A stretch of DNA of 56,878 nucleotides from Clostridium sp. (GCA_023666975.1 JAMPAW010000009.1:1-56878); one strand, 5' to 3'. Positions 31,261 to 41,488 are shown, numbered from the stretch's first letter. Numbers and translations: made by a program. The notes: a model not told the origin generated them from the letters alone.

Positions 31261-31923
31261 ATGGCGAGAATAGGCGTTATATCGGACACACACGGATTAT
31301 TAAGAGAAAATGTAATAGAACAATTGAAGAAATGCGACGTCATTCTGCACGCAGGGGATATTCAATCCGAAAGCATAATCAAACAGCTGAACGCCATTGC
31401 CAAAACTTACGCCGTACAAGGCAATACCGACAAGAATCTATCCGCTGGTCTTCCCGCTGCACTGCACTTGGAGCTTTACGGACTGCGTATCTTTATGATT
31501 CACAATCAAAAACATATCCATGAGGATATCCGTAACGCACAGCTGGTCATCTACGGACATTCCCACAGATACGAGATGAAATCCGATAACGGACAGGTCT
31601 GGCTTAATCCCGGAAGCTGCGGTCCGCGCCGTTTCACGCTGCCTGTCACGATGGCCGTTATCGATATCGACAATGACGGTTCCTATAAGATAAACCGCAT
31701 TGATTTATGCACAGGCACCGATGACATTCGTCCGCAAGCGTCTCAGAACCTCAAGGACATTATCGTTTCCGTCATGCACGACGTCGACAAGAGTATGTCT
31801 ATTGCCGATATTGCCCGGCACAACCATATCGACGAAGAGCTTGCCACACAAATCTGCCGTCTGTATCTGACGCACCCCGGAGTAACCTCCGACGGTATCT
31901 TAAACAAAATGGACAACCGTTGA
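31261..31923 (+). CDS. YfcE-type phosphodiesterase with C-terminal extension
   Basis: 220 aa. Metallophosphoesterase motifs at the usual places: SDTHG (about 8-12), HAGDIQ, QGNTD, HNQK and GHSHR. The domain ends near 155 as in YfcE/MJ0936. About 60 more residues follow (ASQNLKDIIVSVMHDVDKSM... LATQICRLYLTHPGVTSDGI) that resemble a small helical, helix-turn-helix-like domain not seen in YfcE itself. Substrate unknown. Confidence 0.85.
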   Translation: MARIGVISDTHGLLRENVIEQLKKCDVILHAGDIQSESIIKQLNAIAKTYAVQGNTDKNLSAGLPAALHLELYGLRIFMIHNQKHIHEDIRNAQLVIYGHSHRYEMKSDNGQVWLNPGSCGPRRFTLPVTMAVIDIDNDGSYKINRIDLCTGTDDIRPQASQNLKDIIVSVMHDVDKSMSIADIARHNHIDEELATQICRLYLTHPGVTSDGILNKMDNR

Positions 31924-31953
31924 CCGATACACAACCGTAAGACCAGGCAAAAG

Positions 31954-32919
31954 CTATTCTGCCTGCGCCTGATAAATCACCACATCGCCTTCCAGTATTT
32001 CACTGCTGTCCACAGGCACAATGACCGCCCCTCCCCGCACATAAGCCACGATATCTATCTGATATGCCGTTTCAATCATTTTCACCGACTTACCGGCAAA
32101 AGGACTGGTCTGGTTCACTGTGATACTCACCGTCCCCCGCACACTGCCAGCAGTATTATTTTGATTCTGCAGCTGCGTATACTGCTCCACAAATCCGGCA
32201 GAAATGATACCCGTGGGAATAGCCACAGCGCCAACCCCCAGAAAAGAAATAATAATCGCCATTATCCTCCCCAGCGCAGTTACCGGATAAATGTCCCCAT
32301 AACCCACGGTAAGAATCGTAGACATGCTCCACCAGATTCCAGAAAAGGCATTGCGGAATACTTCCGGCTGCACCTCATGCTCGGCACTGTACATACACAG
32401 TGATGAAGTCATCATCAAGATCAGAATAATGAACACGGAAGAAATAATCTGGTTCTTTTTCTCTGCCAGAACAGACGTAATGACATTAAACGAATCATAA
32501 TACGCATTTATGCGGAACAGATGGAAAATCCTCACCACACGCAGCATTCTAAGCGCAATAAAGCCCGACAGGAAAAAGAACGGCAGAATCGTACACAGGT
32601 CCACAATGCCGTCAAAGGATACCAGAAATTTGAGCACGGCCTTCGTCCTGCTCTTATCCGGATACAGATATTGTGCTGTCCATATTCTGAGAATATACTC
32701 CACACTGAAAATGAGAATCGTGACCAGCTCCACGCCCCGGAGAACATTTGTAAACTCTGCCAGCTCCTCAAAGGTTTCCGCAAACAGGACCGCTATATTG
32801 ACAAAGATTACAATGACAATAAACAAATCAAAAGAACGGCTGGCCAAATCCTCCTTCTTCCCAATCTGTATGATATCAAAAATCCTCTTTTTCCATTTTT
32901 CATCTACCGGTTTTCCCAT
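31954..32919 (-). CDS. Voltage-gated-type potassium channel with RCK-C-like domain
   Basis: 321 aa. Six membrane segments: S1 near 26-46, S2 56-82, S3 92-115, S4 with spaced Arg (ALRMLRVVRIFHLFRINAYY) about 118-137, S5 about 150-175, a pore helix with the filter TVGYGD (about 206-211), and S6 to 240. After that, residues about 258-321 (SITVNQTSPFAGKSVKMIET) resemble the C-terminal half of a ligand-binding RCK/TrkA-C domain. It conducts K+ across the cytoplasmic membrane. Cells would use it to set membrane potential. Confidence 0.92.
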   Translation of the reverse strand: MGKPVDEKWKKRIFDIIQIGKKEDLASRSFDLFIVIVIFVNIAVLFAETFEELAEFTNVLRGVELVTILIFSVEYILRIWTAQYLYPDKSRTKAVLKFLVSFDGIVDLCTILPFFFLSGFIALRMLRVVRIFHLFRINAYYDSFNVITSVLAEKKNQIISSVFIILILMMTSSLCMYSAEHEVQPEVFRNAFSGIWWSMSTILTVGYGDIYPVTALGRIMAIIISFLGVGAVAIPTGIISAGFVEQYTQLQNQNNTAGSVRGTVSITVNQTSPFAGKSVKMIETAYQIDIVAYVRGGAVIVPVDSSEILEGDVVIYQAQAE

Positions 32920-32972
32920 GTATTCCTACTACCTCCGACATCTGACTTTTGAACAGCTTAAGCAATCACGGC

Positions 32973-35234
32973 CTAATGGTTATCTCCGCCAGACTCTTTT
33001 CGCTTATCCATACATTTTTTCATCTCCCAGTACAGGATTTTAAAGTCAACGGGCTTTGCCACATGTGCATTCATTCCCGCCTGCAAAGCCCTTTCGATAT
33101 CGTCCTCAAACGCATCGGCACTGAGCGCAATAATCGGCACTGTCCCGGCGTCCGGGTGGTCTGACTGGCGAATCATCTGGGCTGCCTCATAACCGTTTTT
33201 CACCGGCATTTTTATATCCATCAGGATAACGTCATAGTATCCCGGCTCACTTGCCACAAACAGGTCAAACCCAATCTGACCGTTCATGGCCCGCTCCACT
33301 ATGGCCTTTTTCTGCTGCAGGACCTCCACCATGATCTCCATATTGATTTCATTGTCTTCAACCACCAAAATTCTGCAGTTTTCAAAGGATTCCTCAGCCT
33401 CCATGTCGACATAATCCTCTCTTGAAGCCATGATATCCACCCATTTATCGACATCCTCTTCGACATGAATCATATATGTACTGGTCGAACCGCTCCAACT
33501 GTATTTCCGTGATATTTTCAGCGGAATACATACGGTAAACACGGACCCCTCACCAATCTCACTCTGCGCTGTCAAAGAGCCTCCCATCATTGTCACCAGA
33601 TTATAGGCAATCGCCATTCCCAGACCGGAGCCTCTTGCATGCGTCCGGGCCTTTGTCCGCTCCTGCGTAAACATCTCAAACAGATGCGGAAGAAATTCCT
33701 TGCTCATTCCGATACCGTTATCTGAAATCACAAACTTCAGGTTAGCATAACCGTCCTCATGGTCAGGCAGCTCCGTGACGTCCATACAAATATCACCACC
33801 CTTTGGTGTATAAATAATTGCGTTGCGGATAATATTAATGAAAATCTGATTCAGATGCAGACTGTCACCAATCAGATGTTCATGCCTGACTTCATGAACG
33901 TTAATAGCGAATTTATGTCCTTTATCCCGCACCTTCGGCTGGGCAATCAGCGCAACTGTCTTCAAGATGTCCGAGAGTACAATCTCCTCCTTCGTAATCG
34001 TCGTATCCCGCGACTCTATCTTGCTCATATCCAGCACATTGTTAATAAACTCCAGCAGATACTTGGAGGTCTTTTCTATTTTTCCGAGATATTCCCTTAC
34101 TTTTTGCGGATTATTCACATTTTCCACGGCGACCTTCGTCATGCCCATAATCCCGTTCATCGGGGTTCGCATATCATGGCTCATATTGGACAGAAATTCG
34201 TTTTTGGCCTGATTGGCCTTCATTGCCGCATCATAGGCACCCTTTAATTCCTCTTTATACTTGTTCTCCTGAACAAGCGCAAACGTCAGGCTCTGGTTCG
34301 TCTCCTCAAGCCGCCGCTGATAAGTGTCCTCCTTCTGCTTCTCATCATTCACGTCCATAAACGCCACCACAACATTTTTCAGTTTCCCGTCAGGCGTAAT
34401 GGAAGACAGAATCAGATTTATCCGATACCATCGATAAGTCTTGCCGGTCAATCTTCTATACACAAAAGAGTAAAATGGATTATCCAGATTCAGGTGTTCA
34501 CGGGCATAGCGGCGTGAGCCCATTCGCAATACCTTCTCTCTGTCCGCTTCATATACGCTATACTCCACATACTCCTCTAAAACCTTATCATAGCTGCCAT
34601 TCAGCTGTTCCGTAAACCGGTATTCACCATTAGCCCCCACCATCTGGTACTCATCTGTGATGAAATCGACATAATACGTTTCCAGAAACAGTTTATTCAG
34701 TCCCGTCAAAATGGCAGTGTATTCACGCGAAGTTGCCACTGCCTCCGCCTTTTCCGCTTCAGCGTACAAAACTCTGTTTGCCTGCTCCTTAAACAGCCTC
34801 ATTTCCAGCCGCTTCCGCTCCGTAACATCTAACAGGGTTCGCTGAATGATACTCTCCCCGTCTTCATCGATAAATAACTGGATATCCCCGTATACATAAA
34901 CAATTGATCCATCTTTGTGCTGTACACGGTACTCCACATCCTGCCGGTCATTCTTATGCTGTAGCAGCCTTATCTTATCAAAAAGCAGATAACGGTCCTC
35001 TTCGACAACGGATTTTGCAATACCGTCAAAGCCTTCCGCTTCCAAATCCGCCCTTGACTCATAGCCGAGAATGTTCAAGGCCGCCTGATTGATGGCAATC
35101 AGTTTTCCGTCCCGTTCCCTATAGCATATAACCCCACAACCCATAGAAAGAAATACATTAGCAAGCAATTTCTGCCATTTGTGCTCCGAAACACCGCCTT
35201 CCATTCCTCCCTGTCCATTTTCCCCATTCCCCAT
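32973..35234 (-). CDS. PAS hybrid sensor histidine kinase / response regulator
   Basis: About 753 aa, soluble: no membrane segments. A PAS domain at about 15-140 (LLANVFLSMGCGVICYRERD), a second PAS-like region about 165-310, a coiled coil, the HisKA domain with phospho-His in FLSNMSHDMRTPMNGIMGMT, HATPase (FVISDNGIGMSKEFLPHLFE, GSGLGMAIA) and a C-terminal receiver domain (VVEDNEIN, Asp in VILMDIKMP, Lys in HVAKPVDF). No output domain, so a separate phosphotransfer protein or intracellular partner is expected. AGGAGG touches the first ATG; the ATG three codons later has better spacing and is used here. Confidence 0.9.
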   Translation of the reverse strand: MGNGENGQGGMEGGVSEHKWQKLLANVFLSMGCGVICYRERDGKLIAINQAALNILGYESRADLEAEGFDGIAKSVVEEDRYLLFDKIRLLQHKNDRQDVEYRVQHKDGSIVYVYGDIQLFIDEDGESIIQRTLLDVTERKRLEMRLFKEQANRVLYAEAEKAEAVATSREYTAILTGLNKLFLETYYVDFITDEYQMVGANGEYRFTEQLNGSYDKVLEEYVEYSVYEADREKVLRMGSRRYAREHLNLDNPFYSFVYRRLTGKTYRWYRINLILSSITPDGKLKNVVVAFMDVNDEKQKEDTYQRRLEETNQSLTFALVQENKYKEELKGAYDAAMKANQAKNEFLSNMSHDMRTPMNGIMGMTKVAVENVNNPQKVREYLGKIEKTSKYLLEFINNVLDMSKIESRDTTITKEEIVLSDILKTVALIAQPKVRDKGHKFAINVHEVRHEHLIGDSLHLNQIFINIIRNAIIYTPKGGDICMDVTELPDHEDGYANLKFVISDNGIGMSKEFLPHLFEMFTQERTKARTHARGSGLGMAIAYNLVTMMGGSLTAQSEIGEGSVFTVCIPLKISRKYSWSGSTSTYMIHVEEDVDKWVDIMASREDYVDMEAEESFENCRILVVEDNEINMEIMVEVLQQKKAIVERAMNGQIGFDLFVASEPGYYDVILMDIKMPVKNGYEAAQMIRQSDHPDAGTVPIIALSADAFEDDIERALQAGMNAHVAKPVDFKILYWEMKKCMDKRKESGGDNH

Positions 35235-35372
35235 ATCTGCCATCCTCCTCCATATCGGATTTCTATATTCCGCACTAATTATGTGTTCCCACTAAACATT
35301 ATACCATGTGAACCAACGATAAGACAATGCCTATTCCCTTCTATTTTCCGTCTTTTTTATATATTCAGTATC

Positions 35373-37337
35373 CTAAAGATGGGATAGCAGCTTCACTGCG
35401 GCATCCTTAGAAAGCGGATTACGGTGCTCATAGTCAAACAGGCAGTACCACTCTCCGCTTTCCTTCTCTTTTCTGCAGGCACGGGCCGTTTCCTCTCCCC
35501 ACAGCCATTCTATCGACTCACCTGAAACAGGTTCAATATGCATTGCCCTGGCCGCAGTCTTTGAATCATAGCCATCTCCGCCCAAGGCAGCCTCTTCCGT
35601 TCCCCCGTTTTTAAAAAATGCCTGATATGCAGATTTGCCAATCGGCTCTGCCTTCGCCCAGGAAGGCCGGCTCTTTGCATTTTCTCTTAAATAATAATCA
35701 AACGTTAATAAATCGTCCAGAAGCACAGCGGAAAATTCCTCCTGTACATTCCCATTACGTACATTCCGGTTTACTTCATCAAATGTGCTATATTTTCGAT
35801 CGTCATTTTCACATTTAACTAATCTATTTGCAGAAAATTCCCTCAATACTTCATATCTTGTCTCTCTTTTGAAACCAATCCCAAAAAGCTGCCTGCACGC
35901 ATAATATTCTCCCAGTGCTTCATAAAAAGCATAGGGTGATTCAAAAAAGGTTATCAAATACGATAACGCATGCATAAACTGTCCACTATTGCGATAAACC
36001 TCTACCATCTCTTCCACTTTTTTCAATGCAAGTATGTCATCATAGGATATCCATTTTGTGCTCAACACCTCATAAGGCGGAAAATCCTGATACTTCAACT
36101 CGTATTCCTCTATCTGCTCTTCCAGATAAGAACCCTTTAACACTTTCAAAAATCCCAGCTGTAACTGATTTGGCTTCATTTCATAAGCATCATTAAACGA
36201 TTGTTTAAAGGAAACAAAATCCTCATACGGAAGTCCTGCAATTAAATCCAAATGCTGATGAATATTGCCAAATTCCTGAATGGTCAGCATGATATTCCTT
36301 AGTTTGTCCACATTCATCACCCGTCTGATTGCCTGTATGGTCTGAAGGTTTGTTGACTGCAACCCAATCTCCAGCTGAATCAGTCCCGGCCGCATCTGTT
36401 TAAATACTGCCAATTCCTCTTCTCCAATTAAATCTGCCGCCACCTCAAAATGGAAATTCGTTAATCCATTGTCATGTTCCAGAAGAAACTGCCAGACGGC
36501 AAGGGCATGCTTCTTTTGGCAATTAAATGTCCGGTCAATCAATTTCACCTGTGGAACTTTCGCGTCCAGAAAAAAGCGAAGCTCCTTTTTCACCAGCTCC
36601 ATACTGCGAAGCCTGACCTGCTTATCAATGGACGACAGACAATAACTGCAGGAAAACGGGCAGCCCCTGCTCGTCTCATAATATAATATCTTGTTCTGAA
36701 ATTTGGATAAATCATGATAAATAAAGGGTACTTCATCTAAGGACATTAACTCCCTTGGCGGATTTTGATGAATACCGTTATCCTTGTCGCGGTAAATAAT
36801 CCCCGGCACCTCCCGGTATAAATCTGTTGCTGCCATATTGTCTCTTCCCGCCTCGTCATTCATCACATTTTTCGATTCAATTTCACCTATTTTGTTCCAA
36901 AGCTCCACCAGTTCATAAAAGGTAACCTCTCCCTCTCCCTGCATGATTCCTTCTACAAATGTATTTTCCTCCAACAGCTTTCTGCTGCCATAGCTTACCT
37001 CCGGCCCACCAAGCCAGATATGGGTATTTTGCGAAACCTTATGAAGCTCCCTTGCAATGATTAGATTTTCGTGAATATTCCAGATGTAACAGGAAAACGC
37101 AACTACTGCCGCTTTTTCCTGATATAGAGATTGCAAAATCATATCCAGATTATGATTGATCGTATATTCTTTTACGATAATTTCCGCCTCTTCGCACTGT
37201 GTATATGCCGCCTGCTGCCGATCACTGCGCAGCCTCCCAGCCCGATTTAACTGCTCCCTGGCATAGGCTTCCAAAGTATATACCGCCAAATTAGAGTGTA
37301 CATATTTTGCATTCAAAGCCACAAGAATAATCTTCAT
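35373..37337 (-). CDS. B12-binding-type radical SAM protein (DUF4080 class)
   Basis: 654 aa. N-terminal cobalamin-binding-type fold (MKIILVALNAKYVHSNLAVY... VVAFSCYIWNIHENLIIARE) then radical SAM core with SRGCPFSCSYCLSS (CxxxCxxC) at about 228-240. The C-terminal part (about 430-654) is of the DUF4080 type. There is no complete DxHxxG cobalamin motif that I can point to. Substrate unknown; relatives include methyltransferases and MiaB-like or BchE-like enzymes. It runs in the same direction as the ATPase gene upstream, 26 bp apart. Confidence 0.85.
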   Translation of the reverse strand: MKIILVALNAKYVHSNLAVYTLEAYAREQLNRAGRLRSDRQQAAYTQCEEAEIIVKEYTINHNLDMILQSLYQEKAAVVAFSCYIWNIHENLIIARELHKVSQNTHIWLGGPEVSYGSRKLLEENTFVEGIMQGEGEVTFYELVELWNKIGEIESKNVMNDEAGRDNMAATDLYREVPGIIYRDKDNGIHQNPPRELMSLDEVPFIYHDLSKFQNKILYYETSRGCPFSCSYCLSSIDKQVRLRSMELVKKELRFFLDAKVPQVKLIDRTFNCQKKHALAVWQFLLEHDNGLTNFHFEVAADLIGEEELAVFKQMRPGLIQLEIGLQSTNLQTIQAIRRVMNVDKLRNIMLTIQEFGNIHQHLDLIAGLPYEDFVSFKQSFNDAYEMKPNQLQLGFLKVLKGSYLEEQIEEYELKYQDFPPYEVLSTKWISYDDILALKKVEEMVEVYRNSGQFMHALSYLITFFESPYAFYEALGEYYACRQLFGIGFKRETRYEVLREFSANRLVKCENDDRKYSTFDEVNRNVRNGNVQEEFSAVLLDDLLTFDYYLRENAKSRPSWAKAEPIGKSAYQAFFKNGGTEEAALGGDGYDSKTAARAMHIEPVSGESIEWLWGEETARACRKEKESGEWYCLFDYEHRNPLSKDAAVKLLSHL

Positions 37338-37363
37338 GCTTTTTTCCTTTCATCTCCCCCGGC

Positions 37364-38743
37364 CTATGCCTTTCCTGCCAGGTAATTGATAAACTGCTGC
37401 GCCGTACGTCCGGAAATACCGCCATGAGAAAGCTCCCATTTATTTGCCTCGGCACACAGCTCCTCGTCTGACAGAGCAATTGCAGGCTCCCTCTTTGCCA
37501 GCTCGGTAACGATATGAAAATATTCCTTCTGATTCGGCCTGGAAAAGTTAATCGTGACGCCAAAACGGTTCACCAGAGAAAGTTTTTCCTGCATCGTATC
37601 TGAGCGGTGCAGTTCCCCGCCGTCCCCATGCTCCAAATCATTTCTATCGTTCCACGTCTCCTTAATCAGATGTCTTCGGTTAGAGGTTGCATAAATCAGC
37701 ACATTATCCGGTTTGGTCTCCACACCACCCTCGATCACGGCTTTGAGGAATTTATATTCTATTTCAAATTCCTCAAAGGACAAATCGTCCATGTAAATGA
37801 TATATTTATAGTTCCTGTTTTTCACCATGGAAATCACAGTGGACAAATCCTTAAACTGGTGCTTATAAATCTCAATCATGCGCAGTCCACTTTCATAATA
37901 CTCATTGATAATTGCCTTAATACAGGTCGATTTACCGGTACCGGAATCGCCAAACAGCAGGCAGTTATTCGCCGGTCTCCCCGCCACAAAGGCCTCCGTG
38001 TTATCAATCAGTTTCTTTTTTTGAAGCGCATATCCCACCAAATCATTCAAAACCACATTTTCCGTATTATTAATTGGGTAAATCTCCACCTGTTCTCCCA
38101 CATTGCGGATACGAAACGCCTTGTTGAGACCAAACATTCCCACTCCGTAATCTGCGTAAAATGCCGTTATCTCCCGGAAAAAGCCCTCCTCATCATCACA
38201 TTTTTCTAATCTTTTAGACAGAGCACGTACTTTTGCCGAAACATTGTAATTATACATACGCTCTTTTTTTCCGATTGCCTGATAATCGGATATTGTCGAA
38301 AAGCAGTCAATACCAAGCTCCCTTTCAATTTCATAAAAATTGTAGTCAAACAATGCCTTAAAAATTTTGAAATCATTTCTGGCAAAATGATTGACGCTGC
38401 CCTCATTTGCCCCTACCTTCTCACTGGTAAGACTAAAGGAATTCTCATTGGTTATCATCAGAAAGGTCAGATAATTATGCCACAGATTATCATCAAAGCC
38501 GTAATCCGTCGCCAAATCCAGCAGTCTCTTTATTTCACCATAGATACGGGTAATCAGGCTTTCCCTGCTGATATGCTTCTTATCCTTCATCTCCTCCAGC
38601 TTCGACGCACTAAATGCAGACGAGCTGCCGAGCACATTCTCCTTATACCAGTCAAAATCCTCAAATATGCCTGCCAGCCGTTTCAAAATACTGTCCTCAC
38701 CCAAATCCCGGTAAACAATCAGCTTAGATACCTGTTTATACAT
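37364..38743 (-). CDS. AAA ATPase of the DUF815 type
   Basis: 459 aa. A helical N-terminal region (1-195), then the ATPase domain: Walker [16 protein letters not shown] (about 256-270), Walker [16 protein letters not shown] (about 308-322) and sensor-1 [11 protein letters not shown]. The C-terminal lid ends [15 protein letters not shown]. The function of this widespread family is not established. ATG follows GGAAGGAG. It is in line with the radical SAM gene downstream. Confidence 0.85.
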   Translation of the reverse strand: MYKQVSKLIVYRDLGEDSILKRLAGIFEDFDWYKENVLGSSSAFSASKLEEMKDKKHISRESLITRIYGEIKRLLDLATDYGFDDNLWHNYLTFLMITNENSFSLTSEKVGANEGSVNHFARNDFKIFKALFDYNFYEIERELGIDCFSTISDYQAIGKKERMYNYNVSAKVRALSKRLEKCDDEEGFFREITAFYADYGVGMFGLNKAFRIRNVGEQVEIYPINNTENVVLNDLVGYALQKKKLIDNTEAFVAGRPANNCLLFGDSGTGKSTCIKAIINEYYESGLRMIEIYKHQFKDLSTVISMVKNRNYKYIIYMDDLSFEEFEIEYKFLKAVIEGGVETKPDNVLIYATSNRRHLIKETWNDRNDLEHGDGGELHRSDTMQEKLSLVNRFGVTINFSRPNQKEYFHIVTELAKREPAIALSDEELCAEANKWELSHGGISGRTAQQFINYLAGKA

Positions 38744-38778
38744 AATCTACTCCTTCCAATATCATAAACACCACACAA

Positions 38779-39366
38779 TCACACTGTCCTTGCCTCATAA
38801 AACACCAGATACTTTTCCCCTGTGACTTTTCTGGACGCATCGCAGTCATAGGCAAAGCTCCATTCCAGCAAAATACTGCTTCCCCCCAGAATATCATCTC
38901 TGAACAGCCGCCTCACCAATGCTACATTAGCCAGTATCGCCTCCGTTTCCTCCTGCTGCAGAAAACCGGAATCTCCATTGACACGAACAGTGCCGCCGGC
39001 ATATCGCAGTGTCACAGCCCTGTCGGAATAGGTGACCATATTCCACAAATCATCTTTGACCGCCTCGATAATAATCTCGTCCGATTTTACCTCCAGTGTC
39101 CCGCTTTTTTCCGCAATAAAATAAGGATAATAGAGCACCAGCCCTCCCGTTCCGAGTTTGTCTGCCAGTCCACTGGCAAACTCCCATGCCTCCTGTGCTC
39201 CCACACCAACCTTACGCGGCAGATTCAAATCCTCTCCCTGATACACGGCTGAGCGGATTGTCCACAGTCTGCTGTCGTCCAGCCTGACACTGTTGTCAAA
39301 CTCTTCCCAGCGGACGGTGGGCAGGCCTGACTGCTTCAACTCATAAAATCCCAATAATTTATTCAT
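38779..39366 (-). CDS. Hypothetical protein, 195 aa
   Basis: Not recognised. Mixed alpha/beta, no signal peptide; begins MNKLLGFYELKQSGLPTVRW and ends VTGEKYLVFYEARTV. The chosen ATG has AGAGG six bases before it; the frame extends ten codons further without a better site. It lies between the DUF815-type ATPase and dGTPase genes, 22 bp after the latter, and probably shares their transcript. Confidence 0.75.
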   Translation of the reverse strand: MNKLLGFYELKQSGLPTVRWEEFDNSVRLDDSRLWTIRSAVYQGEDLNLPRKVGVGAQEAWEFASGLADKLGTGGLVLYYPYFIAEKSGTLEVKSDEIIIEAVKDDLWNMVTYSDRAVTLRYAGGTVRVNGDSGFLQQEETEAILANVALVRRLFRDDILGGSSILLEWSFAYDCDASRKVTGEKYLVFYEARTV

Positions 39367-39388
39367 ATTCAACCTCTTAACCACCCGG

Positions 39389-40687
39389 TTAACCAATATA
39401 TTTTCTATGGACAGTCTTCACATACTCGTCCATCATGCCGGAAATATAATCAATAATCAGCCTGTCCTGTAAATTTTGTTCGTTTATTATATCATATTTG
39501 GGCGCATATTGTCTAACAATGTTTGCCACCCTGTACTCCGGAGGAAGATACTGCACATTGTCCCGAAAAAAATGAAATAAATCTTCCAGCATCTTTTTCC
39601 CCTTTGCCTCATAAGCATAAACGGCATCATTGTTGGTCACACAATCAAATACGGTCTTTTTCAGCCCGCCTGCAAGTGCCTTATAGTGGACAAAGCCTAT
39701 TTCCTCGTCCTGTGTCGTTCCCCGTGTAGTCTTTTCCTTATCGCTGAGCACCACTATGCCGATATCATGGATAAGCGTATTGATAATCTGTGACGTCATC
39801 TCTTTCCGGTAAAGCTTTGAAAATTCGGCAGAATCGACCCCCGGCTTCCGAAATCCCGCCTTGTCCTTACTCTCCGTGATAATCCGCTCTAACTGCATTA
39901 CGCTTTCTCCATCATTTATTTTGGTGCTAAACTCATGAAGAATTTCATCGGCAGTAAACACACCAAGCCGCAGACCATCTTCAAAATCATGGGCCGCATA
40001 GGCTATCTCGTCAGCAATATCCACAATCTGCACGTCCAAGGTACGCAGGCAGACTCCCGTTTCCGCCACAATCTCCCCGACCAACGCATAATCATCATCG
40101 TATAAAAACTTCGGATACTTCAATACATACTGTGAATCCTTATGTTTGGTAACCTGAAAAGGATTATAGTACTTTAATATTCCAAGCAATGTCCGTCTGG
40201 TCAGATTGAGCCCCTGAAAAGAGTGCCGCTTTTGTTCCACGGTAGTCAATATCCGAAAGGCTTGTGCATTGCCCTCGAAACCGCCAAAGGACTTGCTCAA
40301 TTCATTCAAAAATGCTTCGCCTGCATGGCCAAACGGTGGATTGCCGATATCATGCGCCAAAGAACAGGTCTCCACTACATACATCTCCTGTTGGCTATAG
40401 CCGATAGCCGTTGCAATAGAACGGGCAATCTGTGCCACCTCCAGGCTATGTGTCAGCCGGTTTCGGATAAACTGATCACTCTCCACTGCATAGAGCTGCA
40501 TTTTCCCCTGGAGCCGGCGAAAAGACGAAGAATACAAAACCCTTGTATAGTCCCGCTGATATTCTCCGTCTGGACGTTCACGGTCCTCATCTGAAACATT
40601 CTGCCGGATTTCCAATTTTCTATTGCTGGTAAGTGGTGCCAGAAATTTATCCTTTATCGCACTGCTCTGCAATTCCAGCGTTCTCAT
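39389..40687 (-). CDS. dgt: Deoxyguanosinetriphosphate triphosphohydrolase-like protein
   Basis: 432-aa HD-domain enzyme that hydrolyses dNTPs, typically dGTP to deoxyguanosine and triphosphate. Metal-ligand motifs: RLTHSLEVAQIARSIA, the HD in CSLAHDIGNPPFGHAGE and Asp in VDIADEIAYAAHD. I start at MRTLELQS, after GGAGGAACAA; three 12-bp ATGGAGGAGATT-like repeats just upstream give further in-frame ATGs, so the N-terminus could be up to 12 residues longer. It may balance nucleotide pools. Confidence 0.9.
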   Translation of the reverse strand: MRTLELQSSAIKDKFLAPLTSNRKLEIRQNVSDEDRERPDGEYQRDYTRVLYSSSFRRLQGKMQLYAVESDQFIRNRLTHSLEVAQIARSIATAIGYSQQEMYVVETCSLAHDIGNPPFGHAGEAFLNELSKSFGGFEGNAQAFRILTTVEQKRHSFQGLNLTRRTLLGILKYYNPFQVTKHKDSQYVLKYPKFLYDDDYALVGEIVAETGVCLRTLDVQIVDIADEIAYAAHDFEDGLRLGVFTADEILHEFSTKINDGESVMQLERIITESKDKAGFRKPGVDSAEFSKLYRKEMTSQIINTLIHDIGIVVLSDKEKTTRGTTQDEEIGFVHYKALAGGLKKTVFDCVTNNDAVYAYEAKGKKMLEDLFHFFRDNVQYLPPEYRVANIVRQYAPKYDIINEQNLQDRLIIDYISGMMDEYVKTVHRKYIG

Positions 40688-40689
40688 TT

Positions 40690-40727
40690 GTTCCTCCATA
40701 ATCTCCTCCATAATCTCCTCCATTATC
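40690..40727 (-). repeat. 12-bp repeats carrying start codons and ribosome binding sites
   Basis: On the minus strand ATGGAGGAGATT occurs twice in tandem, followed by the related ATGGAGGAACAA, directly before the dgt ATG. Each unit contains both an ATG and GGAGG in frame, so unit gain or loss would alter the number of start signals without shifting the frame. Confidence 0.7.
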
Positions 40728-40737
40728 CCTCTAATAT

Positions 40738-40773
40738 TAGGCAATTGCGAAACTCCTGTTTCACAATTGCCTA
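40738..40773 (-). terminator. Strong stem-loop upstream of dgt
   Basis: 16-bp stem TAGGCAATTGCGAAAC/GTTTCACAATTGCCTA with TCCT loop and one G-U pair. No U tract on the minus strand. Either a terminator after the flavodoxin gene or a leader structure of dgt. Confidence 0.5.
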
Positions 40774-40874
40774 TCCTTTTAATATAACAGGCGCATGGCT
40801 CAAGTATTCTATCACTCTGCCACACGCCTTAACCGTCTTGCCAAGACACTTCACTTCTTTGCCGTCTGCGCAAA

Positions 40875-41324
40875 TCAGACTCCCAGCCAGCTTTTAATCT
40901 GCTCCTCAGTCAGATTATTTCCGTCAATTGCCTCCGTAACATCAGCACCGGCGGCACTCGCCTTAATATCCGCCGTACTGTTGCCGCAGCCGCCACCGCC
41001 ATTCGTCACAAAGGCATAGATTTTCCTGCCGGACAAATCATAGCTCTCCAAAAACGACAGCACTGCCATTGGACAAGTACTGCACCAATTGGGGAAACCC
41101 AAAATAACCGTGTCATACCGGTCAATATCCTCTACCTGATTCACCAGCTTGGGTCTCGCCCCTTCCTGTAATTCCTTGCGCGCCTCGTCAATACACTTCT
41201 GATAATCCTGGGAATAAGCCGTTTGTGTCTTAATCTCAAATAAATCCGCTCCTGCAAGCTCTGCTACCTGCTGTGCCGTCTTCTTAGCATTCCCTGAGTA
41301 TGAAAAATAAGCTACTAATTTCAT
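40875..41324 (-). CDS. Flavodoxin
   Basis: 149-aa FMN electron carrier. The phosphate-binding loop YSGNAKKTAQQV follows the first strand (VAYFSYSG), and two later flavin loops (FPNWCSTCPMA and TNGGGGCGN) are in place; the Cys pair in the second loop is typical of the flavodoxin-like groups in anaerobes. AGGAGG precedes the ATG. Partner enzyme unknown. Confidence 0.88.
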   Translation of the reverse strand: MKLVAYFSYSGNAKKTAQQVAELAGADLFEIKTQTAYSQDYQKCIDEARKELQEGARPKLVNQVEDIDRYDTVILGFPNWCSTCPMAVLSFLESYDLSGRKIYAFVTNGGGGCGNSTADIKASAAGADVTEAIDGNNLTEEQIKSWLGV

Positions 41325-41392
41325 CGTCAGCCCTCCTTTTGCTCATTATAAACTTATCCCCGTAAACATTCAAGGTTTTTGGCACAGTTTAT

Positions 41393-41421
41393 TTGACGAA
41401 ATCAAATTCCGCCTATATAAT
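41393..41421 (+). promoter_or_regulatory. Promoter of the methyltransferase-cls operon
   Basis: TTGACG (41393-41398), 17-bp spacer, TATAAT (41416-41421), 68 bp before the ATG at 41489. Close to the sigma-A consensus. Confidence 0.8.
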
Positions 41422-41488
41422 GTACTAAGTAATTGCCTGATATCATGTATAGACAATACAGAATATACCCAATAATAAGGAGTGCCAT

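Noticed and set aside
35521..35540. Third XRE operator (ACCTGAAACAGGT within the radical SAM gene)
   Set aside because: Partly similar to the palindrome, but inside a coding region, without the flanking TTT/AAA and promoter hexamers.
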